In this document: one piece after another, positions 1 through 7,295 of the stretch
How positions within the stretch are numbered: the stretch's first letter is position 1
Layout of the letters: every line of letters begins with the position of its first letter
NCBI GenBank assembly: GCA_900539505.1
Contig: UQCL01000052.1
Location: forward strand, 1 to 14,676
DNA from: an uncultured Campylobacter sp.
Lineage (GTDB): Bacteria; Campylobacterota; Campylobacteria; Campylobacterales; Campylobacteraceae
Length of the DNA: 14,676 bases
Direction: 5' to 3'
Notes under the pieces: generated by a model
The model's input: the letters and a program-made list of their open reading frames with translations, nothing else
What the model was told of the DNA's origin: nothing
Database searches by the model: none
Translations under genes and position numbers: made by a program

Positions 1-40
1 AGCGTAGTCTCGTGGGCTCGGAGATGTGTATAAGAGACAG
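1..40. other. Nextera (Tn5) sequencing adapter, not genomic
   Basis: The last 19 bases (22-40) are the Tn5 mosaic end used in Nextera libraries. They are preceded by the Nextera read-2/i7-side adapter (GTCTCGTGGGCTCGG) and by AGCGTA, which looks like the end of an index. The reverse complement of the same structure closes the window. This is library sequence left on the contig, and genomic DNA starts at 41. Confidence 0.97.
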
Positions 41-270
41 GTATAAATAAGTTCATTGAAGCTTAAATTTTTATCAGGAGCATAAAATGTATCATAATGC
101 TAATATACGCAATCATTAAATTCTTCCTGTACGAAATTTTGTACCATCTCATCTTTACTAAGCCATTTTAGATCGCTGAAGCTAAACCCGCTGTAATTAA
201 GCGCGCCGACGATTACACAAACGCCGAGCGCGGCGATTAGGGCTTTGGATAGAAATTTAAGCGCTTTCAA
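41..270 (-). pseudogene. Partial small membrane-anchored protein with in-frame TAG
   Basis: Not recognised. Read leftwards, a TTG start at 270 follows an AGGAG ribosome binding site with ordinary spacing. The frame encodes a Lys-containing N-terminus and one hydrophobic segment (about residues 9-24), so an inner-membrane anchor or uncleaved signal is likely. After 56 codons there is a TAG at 100-102. The same frame then stays open to the adapter at 41 and still looks like protein (HYDTFYAPDK and on), so the gene probably ran on and a CAG or similar sense codon became TAG. The 3' end lies outside the window. It could be a true 56-residue protein, a nonsense-mutated gene or a sequencing error. 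It lies 131 bp downstream of the transporter gene at 401-1744, on the same strand. Confidence 0.5.
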
Positions 271-330
271 AATTTACTCCTTTAGCAAAACTTTAGTTAA
301 AATACGAGCCTAACGGGCTGCGATGTTAAC

Positions 331-369
331 GTTTAAATTTAGCTCGCGCAAAGAGGATTAAATTTAAAC
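331..369 (-). terminator. AT-rich stem-loop downstream of first transporter
   Basis: GTTTAAATTTA at 331-341 and TAAATTTAAAC at 359-369 form a perfect 11-bp inverted repeat with a 17-nt loop, about 30 bp past the stop of the transporter gene on the minus strand. It could end that transcript. The stem is all A/T apart from one closing pair and has no clear U-run, so this is tentative. Confidence 0.35.
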
Positions 370-400
370 CCGTGCCGCCTAAATTTAACCGAATCGCTTC

Positions 401-1744
401 CTACTTCCCGCCGAAAAACAGCAGATTTGCCATTATGATCACGATTGCGACGGGCGCTACGAAGCGCAGCGAAAAGTACCAAATTTTAAATCCAAGCTCG
501 CCCATATCGGCGCTGAAAAGCCCGCGCAGGCGCTGTGCATCCATCACGAAGCCAACAAAGATCGCCGAGGCTAGAGCGCCTAGAGGCAGCATGACGTTTG
601 AGCTTACGAAGTCCAAGCAGTCAAAAAAGCTCGCGCCGAAAATCTTAAACCTGCTCGCATAATCCGCGTGCATCGATAGCAGCGAGCATGCGCCGAGCAC
701 CGCTATGACGCACCCAGAGATGCAGACTGCGCGCAGACGCGAAATTTTAAACCTACCGATTAGATAGAAGACGAAGGGCTCGATCATCGAAACCGCGCTC
801 GTGATCCCCGCGAAAAAGAGCGAGACGAAAAACGCGACTTCAAGCACCTGCCCCGCTAGTCCCATTTTTGCAAACATCGTAGTGAGCGAGACGAACACAA
901 GCCCCGCACCCTGCGCGGGATCGGCGCGGAATTCGAAGATGAAAGTAAAGACGATGAGCCCCATCATCAGCCCGATCGCGATGTTGATAAATACGATGTT
1001 TACCGAGCTGCGCACGAGCCGCACCCCCTCGCTAAGCGACGCTGCGTATGCCGCGATACAGCCGACGCCCACGCACAGGGTAAAGAGCGCGAGCCCGAGC
1101 GCGGATAGGACGGAGCTAACGGTGATTTTGCCGAAGTCGGGGTAAAAAAGAAATTTCGCCGCCGCGCCGAAGCCCTGCATCGTGCACGCATACGCAAGCA
1201 TCGCGAGCAGCAGCACGAAAAGAAGCGGCATCATCACGACGTTTAGCCGCTCGATACCGCTTTTGATGCCGCGCGCGACGACAGATAGCGTCAGCACGAG
1301 CGCAAGCGCGTAAAAGCCGAGGCTCGTGACTAGCGAATGCGAGATGAGATCGTCAAATACGGCGCCCGCTTCCTCGGCAGTTGCGGGCAGCGGAGAAAAG
1401 CCCAAAAATATGTAGCGGATCACCCAGCCGAGGATGACGAGGTAAAAGGACAGCACCAGCATGCCGCCCGCAATGAAAACACCTCCCGCGCGCCATTTGC
1501 GTCCGCCGCGCGGTGCCAGCGTCTCGTACGCGCTCGGCAGATCCCGCCCGCTCAGCCTGCCTAGCGCCATCTCCGCTAAGAATATGCTAAAGCCCACGCC
1601 TAGCGTGAGCACGAGGTATAAAAGTACGAAGGCGCTACCGCCGTTTTGACCCACGAGGGTGGGGAATTTCCATGCGTTGCCAAGCCCCACCGCGCCGCCT
1701 GCGACGGCAAGTATGAAGCCGATTTTGCTAAATTTATCGTTCAT
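401..1744 (-). CDS. Na+-dependent transporter, NSS/SNF family (copy 1)
   Basis: Predicted inner-membrane Na+-coupled symporter of the neurotransmitter:sodium symporter family (LeuT/TnaT/MhsT type), whose bacterial members mostly import amino acids. At 447 residues it has the family's usual length. The TM1 signature is intact (AVGLGNAWKFP, residues 18-28). In LeuT this unwound segment supplies Na+ and substrate contacts, and A18, V19 and N23 match the LeuT Na+-site residues. The TM6-like stretch SALGLALFTLCVGVGC is also present. The ATG at 1744 is supported by GGAG six bases upstream. A paralogue lies 507 bp upstream on the same strand (2252-3601) and is about half identical by eye. Codons here are noticeably more GC-rich than in the paralogue. 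The substrate cannot be told from sequence. Confidence 0.95.
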   Translation of the reverse strand: MNDKFSKIGFILAVAGGAVGLGNAWKFPTLVGQNGGSAFVLLYLVLTLGVGFSIFLAEMALGRLSGRDLPSAYETLAPRGGRKWRAGGVFIAGGMLVLSFYLVILGWVIRYIFLGFSPLPATAEEAGAVFDDLISHSLVTSLGFYALALVLTLSVVARGIKSGIERLNVVMMPLLFVLLLAMLAYACTMQGFGAAAKFLFYPDFGKITVSSVLSALGLALFTLCVGVGCIAAYAASLSEGVRLVRSSVNIVFINIAIGLMMGLIVFTFIFEFRADPAQGAGLVFVSLTTMFAKMGLAGQVLEVAFFVSLFFAGITSAVSMIEPFVFYLIGRFKISRLRAVCISGCVIAVLGACSLLSMHADYASRFKIFGASFFDCLDFVSSNVMLPLGALASAIFVGFVMDAQRLRGLFSADMGELGFKIWYFSLRFVAPVAIVIIMANLLFFGGK

Positions 1745-2251
1745 TTTCGCTCCGATGATTTTTAAATTTTAAAGCCGCGGAATTTTAAAATTCCAAACTA
1801 CCGCCACATCTCGCTATGAAATTTGGCTCGCTACTTTGGACCGCTTTAGCGCTAAATTTTAAAATTCCAAGCACAATTTTGCGCGGGTCACCACAAAATT
1901 TTACGCGCCGTTTCCGCAGCAGATTGCGTAGGTCGCGTCATAAACTATCGTGGCGGCTGCGCACCAACCGTCTCGGTTTAGAATTTTAAAATTCCACAGC
2001 GTGATTAGACGCGGCTCCGCCACGGCGTCTTTGCCGCGGTCTTGCACAGGTTGTCGCGAGGGTTAGCGTGGTCGCGCCGAAAGCTGATTGCCGCTACATA
2101 CTTTGACCTTCCTCTATCTGAACATAAAATTCCAAACTATCGTTGCAAGGCTCACGGATCGCGGCAAGTTCGCTATGAAATTTGACTCGCTACTTTTGGA
2201 TTGCTTTAGCGCCAAATTTTAAATCCATGTTATCCATTCGCTTTGTAAAAT
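1745..2251. repeat. Gene-free spacer with a duplicated element between transporters
   Basis: No credible ORF. The spacer holds a direct repeat. Copy A (core 1811-1861) and copy B (core 2170-2221) share about 52 bp, starting TCGCTATGAAATTTG and ending with the sequence around GCTTTAGCG, and differ by about four substitutions and one indel. A short flank (TTCCAAACTA) recurs before each core, and a weaker AAACTATCG match lies near 1945. GGAATTTTAAAATTCC, a perfect 16-bp palindrome, is at 1779-1794, and related AATTTTAAAATTCC words are at about 1855 and 1981. Copy B sits just past the stop of the upstream transporter and copy A about 65 bp before the start of the downstream one. Confidence 0.65.
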
Positions 2252-3601
2252 TTAAAAATTTAAAATTTTTAGCTGATTGAGCGCTATCACTACGATCGCG
2301 GCTGGCGCCACGAAGCGCAGTAGCACGAAATACCACAGCTTAAAGCCCATTCGTCCCATATATGGACGCAGTAGAATTTCGACGGCTCGTTTTTTGATCA
2401 CGAATCCTACGAAAATCGCCACGATTATGCCGCTAAGAGGCATCAGAATATTCGAGGTCAGGTAATCAAGCACGTCAAAAAAGCTCTTGCCACCTAGGCT
2501 AAAATATTCACTCGTGCCCCCGTAATAACCCAAAATGCAGCATATCCCTAAAACATACGTCACGGCAAAAACTAAAAGTGAAGCGCGCTTTCGGCTTAGC
2601 TTGCGGGAGTTTACGAGATAATAAATCGCAGGCTCCAGCATCGAAATTGCAGAAGTAATCGCCGCGAATAACAGCGAGGTGAAAAATAAAAAGGCTAGGA
2701 TGTTTCCGATCGCACCGAGCTTTGAAAAAAGCACCACCAGCGAGACAAACACTAGCCCAGGACCTTGCGCTTTGGGATCGCCGCCGAATTCAAAGATGAA
2801 AGTAAAGACGATGAGCCCCATCATCACGCCGATTAGAATATTAATGCAGACGATATTTATGCTTGAGGTTAGGATATTGGTGCGCGCAGGCAGGCTTGCA
2901 GCATAGGTCATAATCGTAGTAACGCCAAGCGAAAGCGTAAAAAACGCAAGTCCTAGCGCCGAAAGAACACTATCCTTATTAAGCTTGGAAAAATCTGGCA
3001 CTAGCAAGAATTTTGCGCTACGTCCGAATCCATCGAAACTCGCGGCGTAAATTAGCATTAAAACCAGCAAAATAAATAGCGCGGGCATCATCCAGACATT
3101 AAGCCGCTCGATGCCGCTTTTGATACCTTTAGATACGATGAAAAAGCAAAATGCCGACGCTATGGTGAAGCACACCGCCGCGCTTGAAAAGTCGCTACCT
3201 AAAAGCGCTTTAAACGCTGCGCCGCTTTCATCTATACTTTTTGGCAGATAAAAAGCGCTTGAGACCACGTATTTTAGGATCCAGCCCATTACGACGCTGT
3301 AAAAAGCATAGATCAAAAGCGCACTAATCATAAAAAATCCCGCGTATTTCCATGCGCCTTTGTATGAGGGCGCGAGCTTTTCAAATGCGCGCACCGGATC
3401 ACTTTCGCTTAGCCTGCCGATGACGATCTCGGCTAAAAAAATCACGAAGCTAACCAAGAGCGTCAGCAAAAGATATAGCAAGATAAATGCGCTGCCGCCA
3501 TTGGTGCCTACTAAAGTGGGGAATTTCCACGCATTACCGAGCCCCACGGCGCTGCCTGCGACGGCCAAGATAAAGCCGATGCGCGTAAATTTATCGTTCA
3601 T
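2252..3601 (-). CDS. Na+-dependent transporter, NSS/SNF family (copy 2)
   Basis: Second predicted Na+-coupled symporter of the neurotransmitter:sodium symporter family, 449 residues, in the inner membrane. It keeps the TM1 signature (AGSAVGLGNAWKFP, residues 15-28) and a TM6-like stretch (SALGLAFFTLSLGVTT). The N-terminus MNDKF(T/S)(R/K)IGFILAVAG is nearly the same as in the paralogue at 401-1744, so the pair arose by duplication. They differ in residues of the TM6 region (CVGVGC against SLGVTT), which lines the pocket in LeuT, so the two may prefer different amino acids (inference). The ATG at 3601 follows AAAGGG with suitable spacing. A possible extended -10 lies about 30 bp upstream. The long spacer to copy 1 argues against one tight operon. 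Confidence 0.95.
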   Translation of the reverse strand: MNDKFTRIGFILAVAGSAVGLGNAWKFPTLVGTNGGSAFILLYLLLTLLVSFVIFLAEIVIGRLSESDPVRAFEKLAPSYKGAWKYAGFFMISALLIYAFYSVVMGWILKYVVSSAFYLPKSIDESGAAFKALLGSDFSSAAVCFTIASAFCFFIVSKGIKSGIERLNVWMMPALFILLVLMLIYAASFDGFGRSAKFLLVPDFSKLNKDSVLSALGLAFFTLSLGVTTIMTYAASLPARTNILTSSINIVCINILIGVMMGLIVFTFIFEFGGDPKAQGPGLVFVSLVVLFSKLGAIGNILAFLFFTSLLFAAITSAISMLEPAIYYLVNSRKLSRKRASLLVFAVTYVLGICCILGYYGGTSEYFSLGGKSFFDVLDYLTSNILMPLSGIIVAIFVGFVIKKRAVEILLRPYMGRMGFKLWYFVLLRFVAPAAIVVIALNQLKILNF

Positions 3602-3629
3602 TTCCGCCCTTTGTAAAATTTTAGCCGTA

Positions 3630-3635
3630 ATCTTA
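3630..3635 (-). promoter_or_regulatory. Candidate -10 box for transporter copy 2
   Basis: On the minus strand TAAGAT is preceded by TGC, an extended -10 arrangement (TGnTAAGAT), about 29 bp before the ATG at 3601. No clear -35 is seen, which is usual for Campylobacter sigma-70 promoters. Confidence 0.35.
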
Positions 3636-3734
3636 GCAAATTCCAGCTTAAAGGCGGTATTTTGGTTTCGTTAAATTTATTTGCCGCGCAGGATGGGATT
3701 GCAGTAATTCAAAATTTTTAAAGTAAACGGGTAG

Positions 3735-3740
3735 TAAAAT
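3735..3740 (+). promoter_or_regulatory. Candidate -10 box for EexN-like lipoprotein gene
   Basis: TAAAAT, preceded by an AT-rich stretch with a T5 run near 3715, lies 31 bp before the ATG at 3772. AGGAGA at 3761-3766 is the ribosome binding site. The spacing fits a sigma-70 promoter of Campylobacter type. Confidence 0.4.
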
Positions 3741-3771
3741 ACGGAGTAAAATTTCAAACAAGGAGAATGAA

Positions 3772-4016
3772 ATGAAAAATCCCAAGATGTTCCTCTGGGG
3801 GGGCTTGCACTCGCTGTTTTATTAGTAGGTTGCGATAATACGGAGGTTAAATCTTTAGAATACTATCAAAATCATCCCGATGAGGCAGAAAAAGTTTTCA
3901 AACAATGCGATTTTGATAAATTAAACGAAAATAGCAACGCCTATAAGAATTGTAAAAATGCTAAAGAAATTTATAAGTTTAATGAGGATAAAAAGTTTTT
4001 CTCGGGAACAAAATAG
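3772..4016 (+). pseudogene. EexN-like lipoprotein, out of frame at a G7 tract
   Basis: The ATG at 3772, five bases after AGGAGA, opens a frame that stops after 17 codons (TAG 3823-3825). One base added in or beside the G7 run (3797-3803) joins it to a second frame that stays open to TAG 4014-4016. The joined product is about 81 residues: a short Lys-containing N-terminus, a hydrophobic core and the lipobox LVGC, where signal peptidase II would cleave and lipidate Cys21. The mature part reads SLEYYQNHPDEAEKVFKQC, later YKNCKNAKEIY. This YY-x2-HP-x-E...C...NCxNA pattern is what I know of EexN-family (entry-exclusion-type) lipoproteins, which are often found on conjugative elements but also scattered in Campylobacter chromosomes. 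The gene may be phase-variable, decayed or mis-sequenced. With TTG in place of TGG the signal would read FLLGGLALAV, so a lost T is as likely as a lost G. Confidence 0.75.
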
Positions 4017-4068
4017 TATTTTAGTATTAACTCAATATTAAAATACCTCTTATGCCTTATACTCAAGT

Positions 4069-4112
4069 TCATTTTATTTACCTTGTATCTCGGTGCAAGG
4101 TAAATTTGATGA
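4069..4112 (+). terminator. Stem-loop between lipoprotein gene and thyX
   Basis: TTTACCTTG (4077-4085) pairs with CAAGGTAAA (4096-4104) around a 10-nt loop. After a 3x3 internal mismatch, TCAT/ATGA extends the stem. It lies about 60 bp past the lipoprotein stop and about 100 bp before thyX. It could end the upstream transcript, but no strong U-run follows. Confidence 0.4.
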
Positions 4113-4168
4113 ATGTAAATTTTAAAATACAAATGCCGAGCCCTGCTAAATTTTAAGTCCCGAAACGC

Positions 4169-4174
4169 TAAAAT
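4169..4174 (+). promoter_or_regulatory. Candidate -10 box for thyX
   Basis: TAAAAT lies 31 bp before the thyX ATG in AT-rich sequence downstream of the stem-loop at 4069-4112. AAAGG near 4194-4198 serves as the ribosome binding site. Confidence 0.4.
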
Positions 4175-4205
4175 CATCCAAAGATTTTAAAACCAAAGGC
4201 AAAAC

Positions 4206-4844
4206 ATGCAAGTCAAACTTCTAAATTTCACTCCGCTTTGGGTTTGTTCAAACGCCATCCGCACCTGCTGGCAGAGCTTTGAGCGCGGAGATTGCGGCGG
4301 TGCCAAAGACCTAGCGCTCATTGACCGCGTCGGCAATCAGCTCAAGCACTCAAGCACGCTTGAACACCTCTACTACAACTTCTACATCAGCGGCATCTCT
4401 CGCGCGCTGCTTCAGGAGCTGGCACGCCACCGCCTCGCAAGCCTTAGCGTAAAATCCACTCGCTACACTCTCAAAGAATTGCGTGGCGAGAATAGCTTCG
4501 CGCAAGGGGATTTCGAAAACGCCGCGCGATACATCGTGCTTACGGGCAATGAAGCGGTCGATAACGCAAGCATAGCAGCTCTTGAAAACCTGCGCGTAAT
4601 CTTACAAACCTCGATCAGCCTTGATATCGCTAAATACTGCCTACCCGAGTGCTACAAGAGCGAGCTTAGCTGGAGCATAAATGCGCGTAGCTTGCAAAAC
4701 TTCCTCGCTCTGCGTTCTAGTAAGGCGGCACTTTGGGAGATCCGCGAGCTTGCGGGTAAAATTTACGATGCGCTGCCGCAGGAGCATAAATTTATATTCC
4801 AAAGCTGCATGGCGAGCGGCGAGAAGACGCCTGGCGAGGAGTAG
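4206..4844 (+). CDS. thyX: Flavin-dependent thymidylate synthase ThyX
   Basis: Makes dTMP from dUMP with methylene-tetrahydrofolate as carbon donor and FAD/NADPH as reductant, in the cytoplasm. Campylobacter typically relies on ThyX in place of ThyA. The 212-residue product has the diagnostic RHRx7S motif (R74-H75-R76 ... S84, then R86-Y87), the upstream HSSTLEH segment (48-54) and the C-terminal NARSLQNFLALR block (159-170), which carries substrate- and flavin-contacting residues in known ThyX structures. Length is normal for epsilonproteobacterial ThyX. The ATG is preceded by AAAGG at good spacing. The next gene starts 35 bp downstream on the same strand, so co-transcription is likely. Confidence 0.96.
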   Translation: MQVKLLNFTPLWVCSNAIRTCWQSFERGDCGGAKDLALIDRVGNQLKHSSTLEHLYYNFYISGISRALLQELARHRLASLSVKSTRYTLKELRGENSFAQGDFENAARYIVLTGNEAVDNASIAALENLRVILQTSISLDIAKYCLPECYKSELSWSINARSLQNFLALRSSKAALWEIRELAGKIYDALPQEHKFIFQSCMASGEKTPGEE

Positions 4845-4879
4845 CGAGCGAAGTAAAATTTTGATATAAGGGGCTTACG

Positions 4880-5626
4880 ATGATAAAACTTACGCAGATG
4901 AGAGCGGCTTTTGAAAAAGAGGAGCCGGACGCGCTTTATCTGAGCTACTTGGGATGGGTACAAACCCTAATTCCGTTTTGGAAGCAGGCTGCTGCGAGGA
5001 TCGCGGAGCTAAGCGGCGCGGCAGATGAAAAAAGAGAGAAGTATCTGCGAGCTATCGACAATTCTTTGCAGCTTTTGCAAGCTTGGCGATTTAAAAAGAT
5101 GAAATACGTGCAAGCAAGAAGAAGAGAGATCGATAGTGCCATAAGTTTTATTCGAAACGGCGCCTTAACGCAGCAAGTATGCAGATACGCCTTTGCGCCG
5201 GTCTGTAGAAATTTAGCGAGCATCTTGCGCAGCTTTTTATACGTTTCGACTTTTGGCTATTCGGACGAGCAGCTTCCGACCGTATTCGCTCAAAAAATTT
5301 ACGGCATTGCGCTGTGTCATACTTTATTTCCCTTTGATACGGGCGATTTTGTGTATTATCTGCCGCGAGAGAAATCTATCCACACCGACGACCCCGCCGA
5401 TTTGGATAACTGGCATCTGATGATGAGCGAGGCGGGCAAGGCTTTGAATATCGCGGAGCTCACCAAGGAGGTAAATGAGCAGGCTCGTAAAATTTACGAA
5501 AACCGCAAAACGCCGTTTGAATGGAAATACGACGAGGGGATTTGGAATTTGGAATTTGAGAGTGTTTCAAAAAGGCTGCACTATGCGGGCTTGCGGGCTT
5601 TTACGGGTCTGAGTAAAGCGGAATAA
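4880..5626 (+). CDS. Unrecognised 248-residue soluble protein downstream of thyX
   Basis: I do not recognise a family. The protein has no signal peptide and no clear membrane segment, so it is probably cytoplasmic. The N-terminal 100 residues look helical. They include a very basic stretch (residues 70-83, RFKKMKYVQARRRE) after a possible short coiled coil (about 45-68). The centre (about 100-165) is more hydrophobic and aromatic, with Cys101, Cys109 and Cys146. The C-terminal third is charged and Trp-rich (W178, W215, W222). The ATG follows an AAGGGG-type ribosome binding site about six bases away. The 35-bp gap to thyX and the shared strand suggest one operon, but a role in dTMP metabolism cannot be claimed from that. 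Codon use matches the neighbours, so it is a real gene. Confidence 0.85.
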   Translation: MIKLTQMRAAFEKEEPDALYLSYLGWVQTLIPFWKQAAARIAELSGAADEKREKYLRAIDNSLQLLQAWRFKKMKYVQARRREIDSAISFIRNGALTQQVCRYAFAPVCRNLASILRSFLYVSTFGYSDEQLPTVFAQKIYGIALCHTLFPFDTGDFVYYLPREKSIHTDDPADLDNWHLMMSEAGKALNIAELTKEVNEQARKIYENRKTPFEWKYDEGIWNLEFESVSKRLHYAGLRAFTGLSKAE

Positions 5627-5654
5627 AAGGCGCGCAAATTTTAAATCGCTTCTG

Positions 5655-5705
5655 AAATTTCATTCGCGGGCGGTAAAAATTCTGCTGCCCGACAGGATGA
5701 AATTT
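5655..5705 (+). terminator. Two-tier stem-loop after the thyX operon
   Basis: An outer stem AAATTTCAT (5655-5663) / ATGAAATTT (5697-5705) encloses an inner stem CGGGC (5667-5671) / GCCCG (5687-5691). It starts 28 bp after the stop at 5626 and is followed by TAAAATTTTAG. It probably marks the end of the thyX transcript. The U-run is weak, so factor-independent termination is uncertain. Confidence 0.45.
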
Positions 5706-5845
5706 TAAAATTTTAGCCGAGCGGGCATTCGGTCGCTAAATTTAAACGGGCGTTTTAAACAGACGCTCGTTGCGGCTGCAGCGCTGAAAATTTTAACGGC
5801 GGCAAGCCGAAAGCTTGGGCGAGCGATAAATTTAAAGGACGGATT

Positions 5846-6442
5846 ATGAAAAATCTAGCGCTTGTGATGTTTAGCGGACAGACACACCTCGATTTTGTGG
5901 GATTTTACGATTGTATGCTAAGGCTAAAAGCCGCCCGCCCGCAGTTTGAGATGAGGTTTTGCTCGCGCAAGCGACAGGTTTCGGACAGCGGCGGCCTTAC
6001 GATCGATGCGGGCGAGATCACGACGGATCTAGACGGCTTTGATGCGGTTTTTGTGCCCGGCGGTATGGAAACGCGACGCCTTAAAGACGATGTGGGCTTC
6101 ATCTCGTGGCTCGCAACCGCGCGCGATGCGAAGTATAAGTTTAGCGTTTGCACCGGTTCGCTGCTTCTGGGCGCGGCGGGGTTTTTGCGAGGTAGGCGCG
6201 CGACTACGCATCCGTTTTGCTACGATCTGCTGGCGCCTTACTGCGCGGATGTGGTGCACGAGCGGCTCGTGCGCGAAAGCCTGCCCAAAGGGGGCGAGAT
6301 CATCACTGCTGGCGGCGTAAGCAGCTCCATAGAGCTTGGACTTTGCGTGATCGAGAAATTCGCAGGCGCCTCTGCGCGCGAAGCTGCCGCTGCGGCGATA
6401 GATTATCCGTATTACGGCCTTAAAGGCAAGCTCGTACGATGA
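5846..6442 (+). CDS. DJ-1/PfpI-family protein (isonitrile hydratase-like)
   Basis: Single-domain cytoplasmic protein of the DJ-1/PfpI superfamily, 198 residues, the usual size. Visible marks are the N-terminal strand with the acidic residue (HLDFVGFYD, D16), the loop VFVPGGME (68-75), and the nucleophile elbow FSVCTGSLLLGAAG with the likely catalytic Cys102. These are followed by GFLRGRRATTHP and GEIITAGGVSSSIELGL, the typical block around the active site. The D16/Cys102 pair and the ATTHP motif fit the isonitrile-hydratase and AraC-associated branch better than DJ-1 or YajL. There is no C-terminal DNA-binding domain, so it is an enzyme or stress protein rather than an AraC regulator. The natural substrate is unknown. 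The ATG follows AAAGGA at seven bases. It is preceded by a 219-bp spacer and followed after 79 bp by another plus-strand gene. Confidence 0.9.
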   Translation: MKNLALVMFSGQTHLDFVGFYDCMLRLKAARPQFEMRFCSRKRQVSDSGGLTIDAGEITTDLDGFDAVFVPGGMETRRLKDDVGFISWLATARDAKYKFSVCTGSLLLGAAGFLRGRRATTHPFCYDLLAPYCADVVHERLVRESLPKGGEIITAGGVSSSIELGLCVIEKFAGASAREAAAAAIDYPYYGLKGKLVR

Positions 6443-6469
6443 AATTTCAAGGCCGCTAAGATCGGCGGC

Positions 6470-6487
6470 GCGGTTTATAAATACCGC
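6470..6487 (+). terminator. Weak stem-loop after the DJ-1/PfpI gene
   Basis: GCGGT (6470-6474) and ACCGC (6483-6487) flank an AT loop in the 79-bp gap before the next gene. The 5-bp stem is short and no U-run follows directly, so it may only attenuate. Confidence 0.2.
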
Positions 6488-6521
6488 AGTAAATTTTAAA
6501 ATAGAGAGGAGGTAAATCTTA

Positions 6522-7136
6522 ATGCAAGCAGTAAAGATATTAAAAACATTGTGGAAAGTCATCAAGATCGCCATGCTTGTAACTGCTATATTGTTTTTCT
6601 TATTGATAGCGTATATATATTTGGCTATTCAAATTTCGCCGTTATCTAAATTTCCATACGTAAAAGATCGAGATTTGGCTAAATTTGAAGCTTTGACAAA
6701 TACGAATGGAGAAACTTTGCTGATTTATCGCAAAAAAGCCATTCCTTATCATTGTAGGGACAAATTGCAAACTTGCATCTGTTACGCGCATTTTATAAAG
6801 GCGGATAAGCCTTTTACTTTGACGCAACAAAAAATGTTGCAAGAGGGCTACGAGTTTGTTTCCAAGTCCGATTGCATAGCTGAAACTACAAATTTGCATG
6901 AATTTAAACTATCGTGGGCGATGCCGTCCTATCATTATGCCGGCAGTCGGGAGTATTTGATATATGGTTCGATCAAAAATTTAAATATAACGGCAATAGT
7001 GAACGATAAAAGGCGAATATGGTACAAAAAAGAGCACGAATGGGGACAGCCGATAGATTATGAACATGAGGTTATTTTTTATCCGGAACTCAATATAGTT
7101 CAAATAAATACTTTAGGATATTATAGTGTGCGCTAA
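6522..7136 (+). CDS. Unrecognised membrane-anchored protein, 204 residues
   Basis: I do not recognise a family. The N-terminus has several lysines and then one strong hydrophobic helix (about residues 14-36). The remaining 165 residues are hydrophilic, which predicts a single-pass anchor with a periplasmic domain. That domain contains Cys78, Cys85, Cys87 and Cys118, enough for disulfides, and a C-terminal half rich in Tyr, Trp and beta-type alternation (REYLIYGSIKNLNITAIV). The GAGGAGG ribosome binding site at 6504-6510 is close to ideal and supports this ATG, although the spacing (11 bases) is a little long. Base composition is clearly more AT-rich than the DJ-1/PfpI gene before it and ung after it, which may mean a different origin. 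It could be co-transcribed with the gene ending at 6442. Confidence 0.8.
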   Translation: MQAVKILKTLWKVIKIAMLVTAILFFLLIAYIYLAIQISPLSKFPYVKDRDLAKFEALTNTNGETLLIYRKKAIPYHCRDKLQTCICYAHFIKADKPFTLTQQKMLQEGYEFVSKSDCIAETTNLHEFKLSWAMPSYHYAGSREYLIYGSIKNLNITAIVNDKRRIWYKKEHEWGQPIDYEHEVIFYPELNIVQINTLGYYSVR

Positions 7137-7295
7137 ATTTACTTATGGTCGATTTAATATAACGTTGCGAACTAAATTTAAAAGCTTTTGGGATAAAATT
7201 TAAAAATTTAGACTTTGGTCTTGCGGACATTTATCAAAGTAGATAAAATAACGATATAGTGGGTTTTTCATAAAATAGGAGATCACAAAGACAGA

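Noticed and set aside
372..662. Plus-strand open frame over the end of transporter copy 1
   Set aside because: It is antisense to a clear NSS transporter and has no family resemblance. Others across 801-1649 and 2277-3674 are the same kind of shadow.
1745..2251. CRISPR-like array
   Set aside because: There are only two copies, about 360 bp apart and imperfect, with no regular spacers and no cas genes.
3772..4016. Plasmid or conjugative element suggested by the EexN-like lipoprotein
   Set aside because: No relaxase, type IV secretion or partition genes are in the window, and EexN-like genes also occur alone in Campylobacter chromosomes.
4077..4104. Riboswitch upstream of thyX
   Set aside because: It is a simple hairpin with no conserved aptamer core that I recognise, and a terminator role for the upstream gene is simpler.
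6029..6574. 181-codon minus-strand open frame over the DJ-1/PfpI gene
   Set aside because: It is antisense to a gene with an intact catalytic motif, and its composition is that of a shadow frame.
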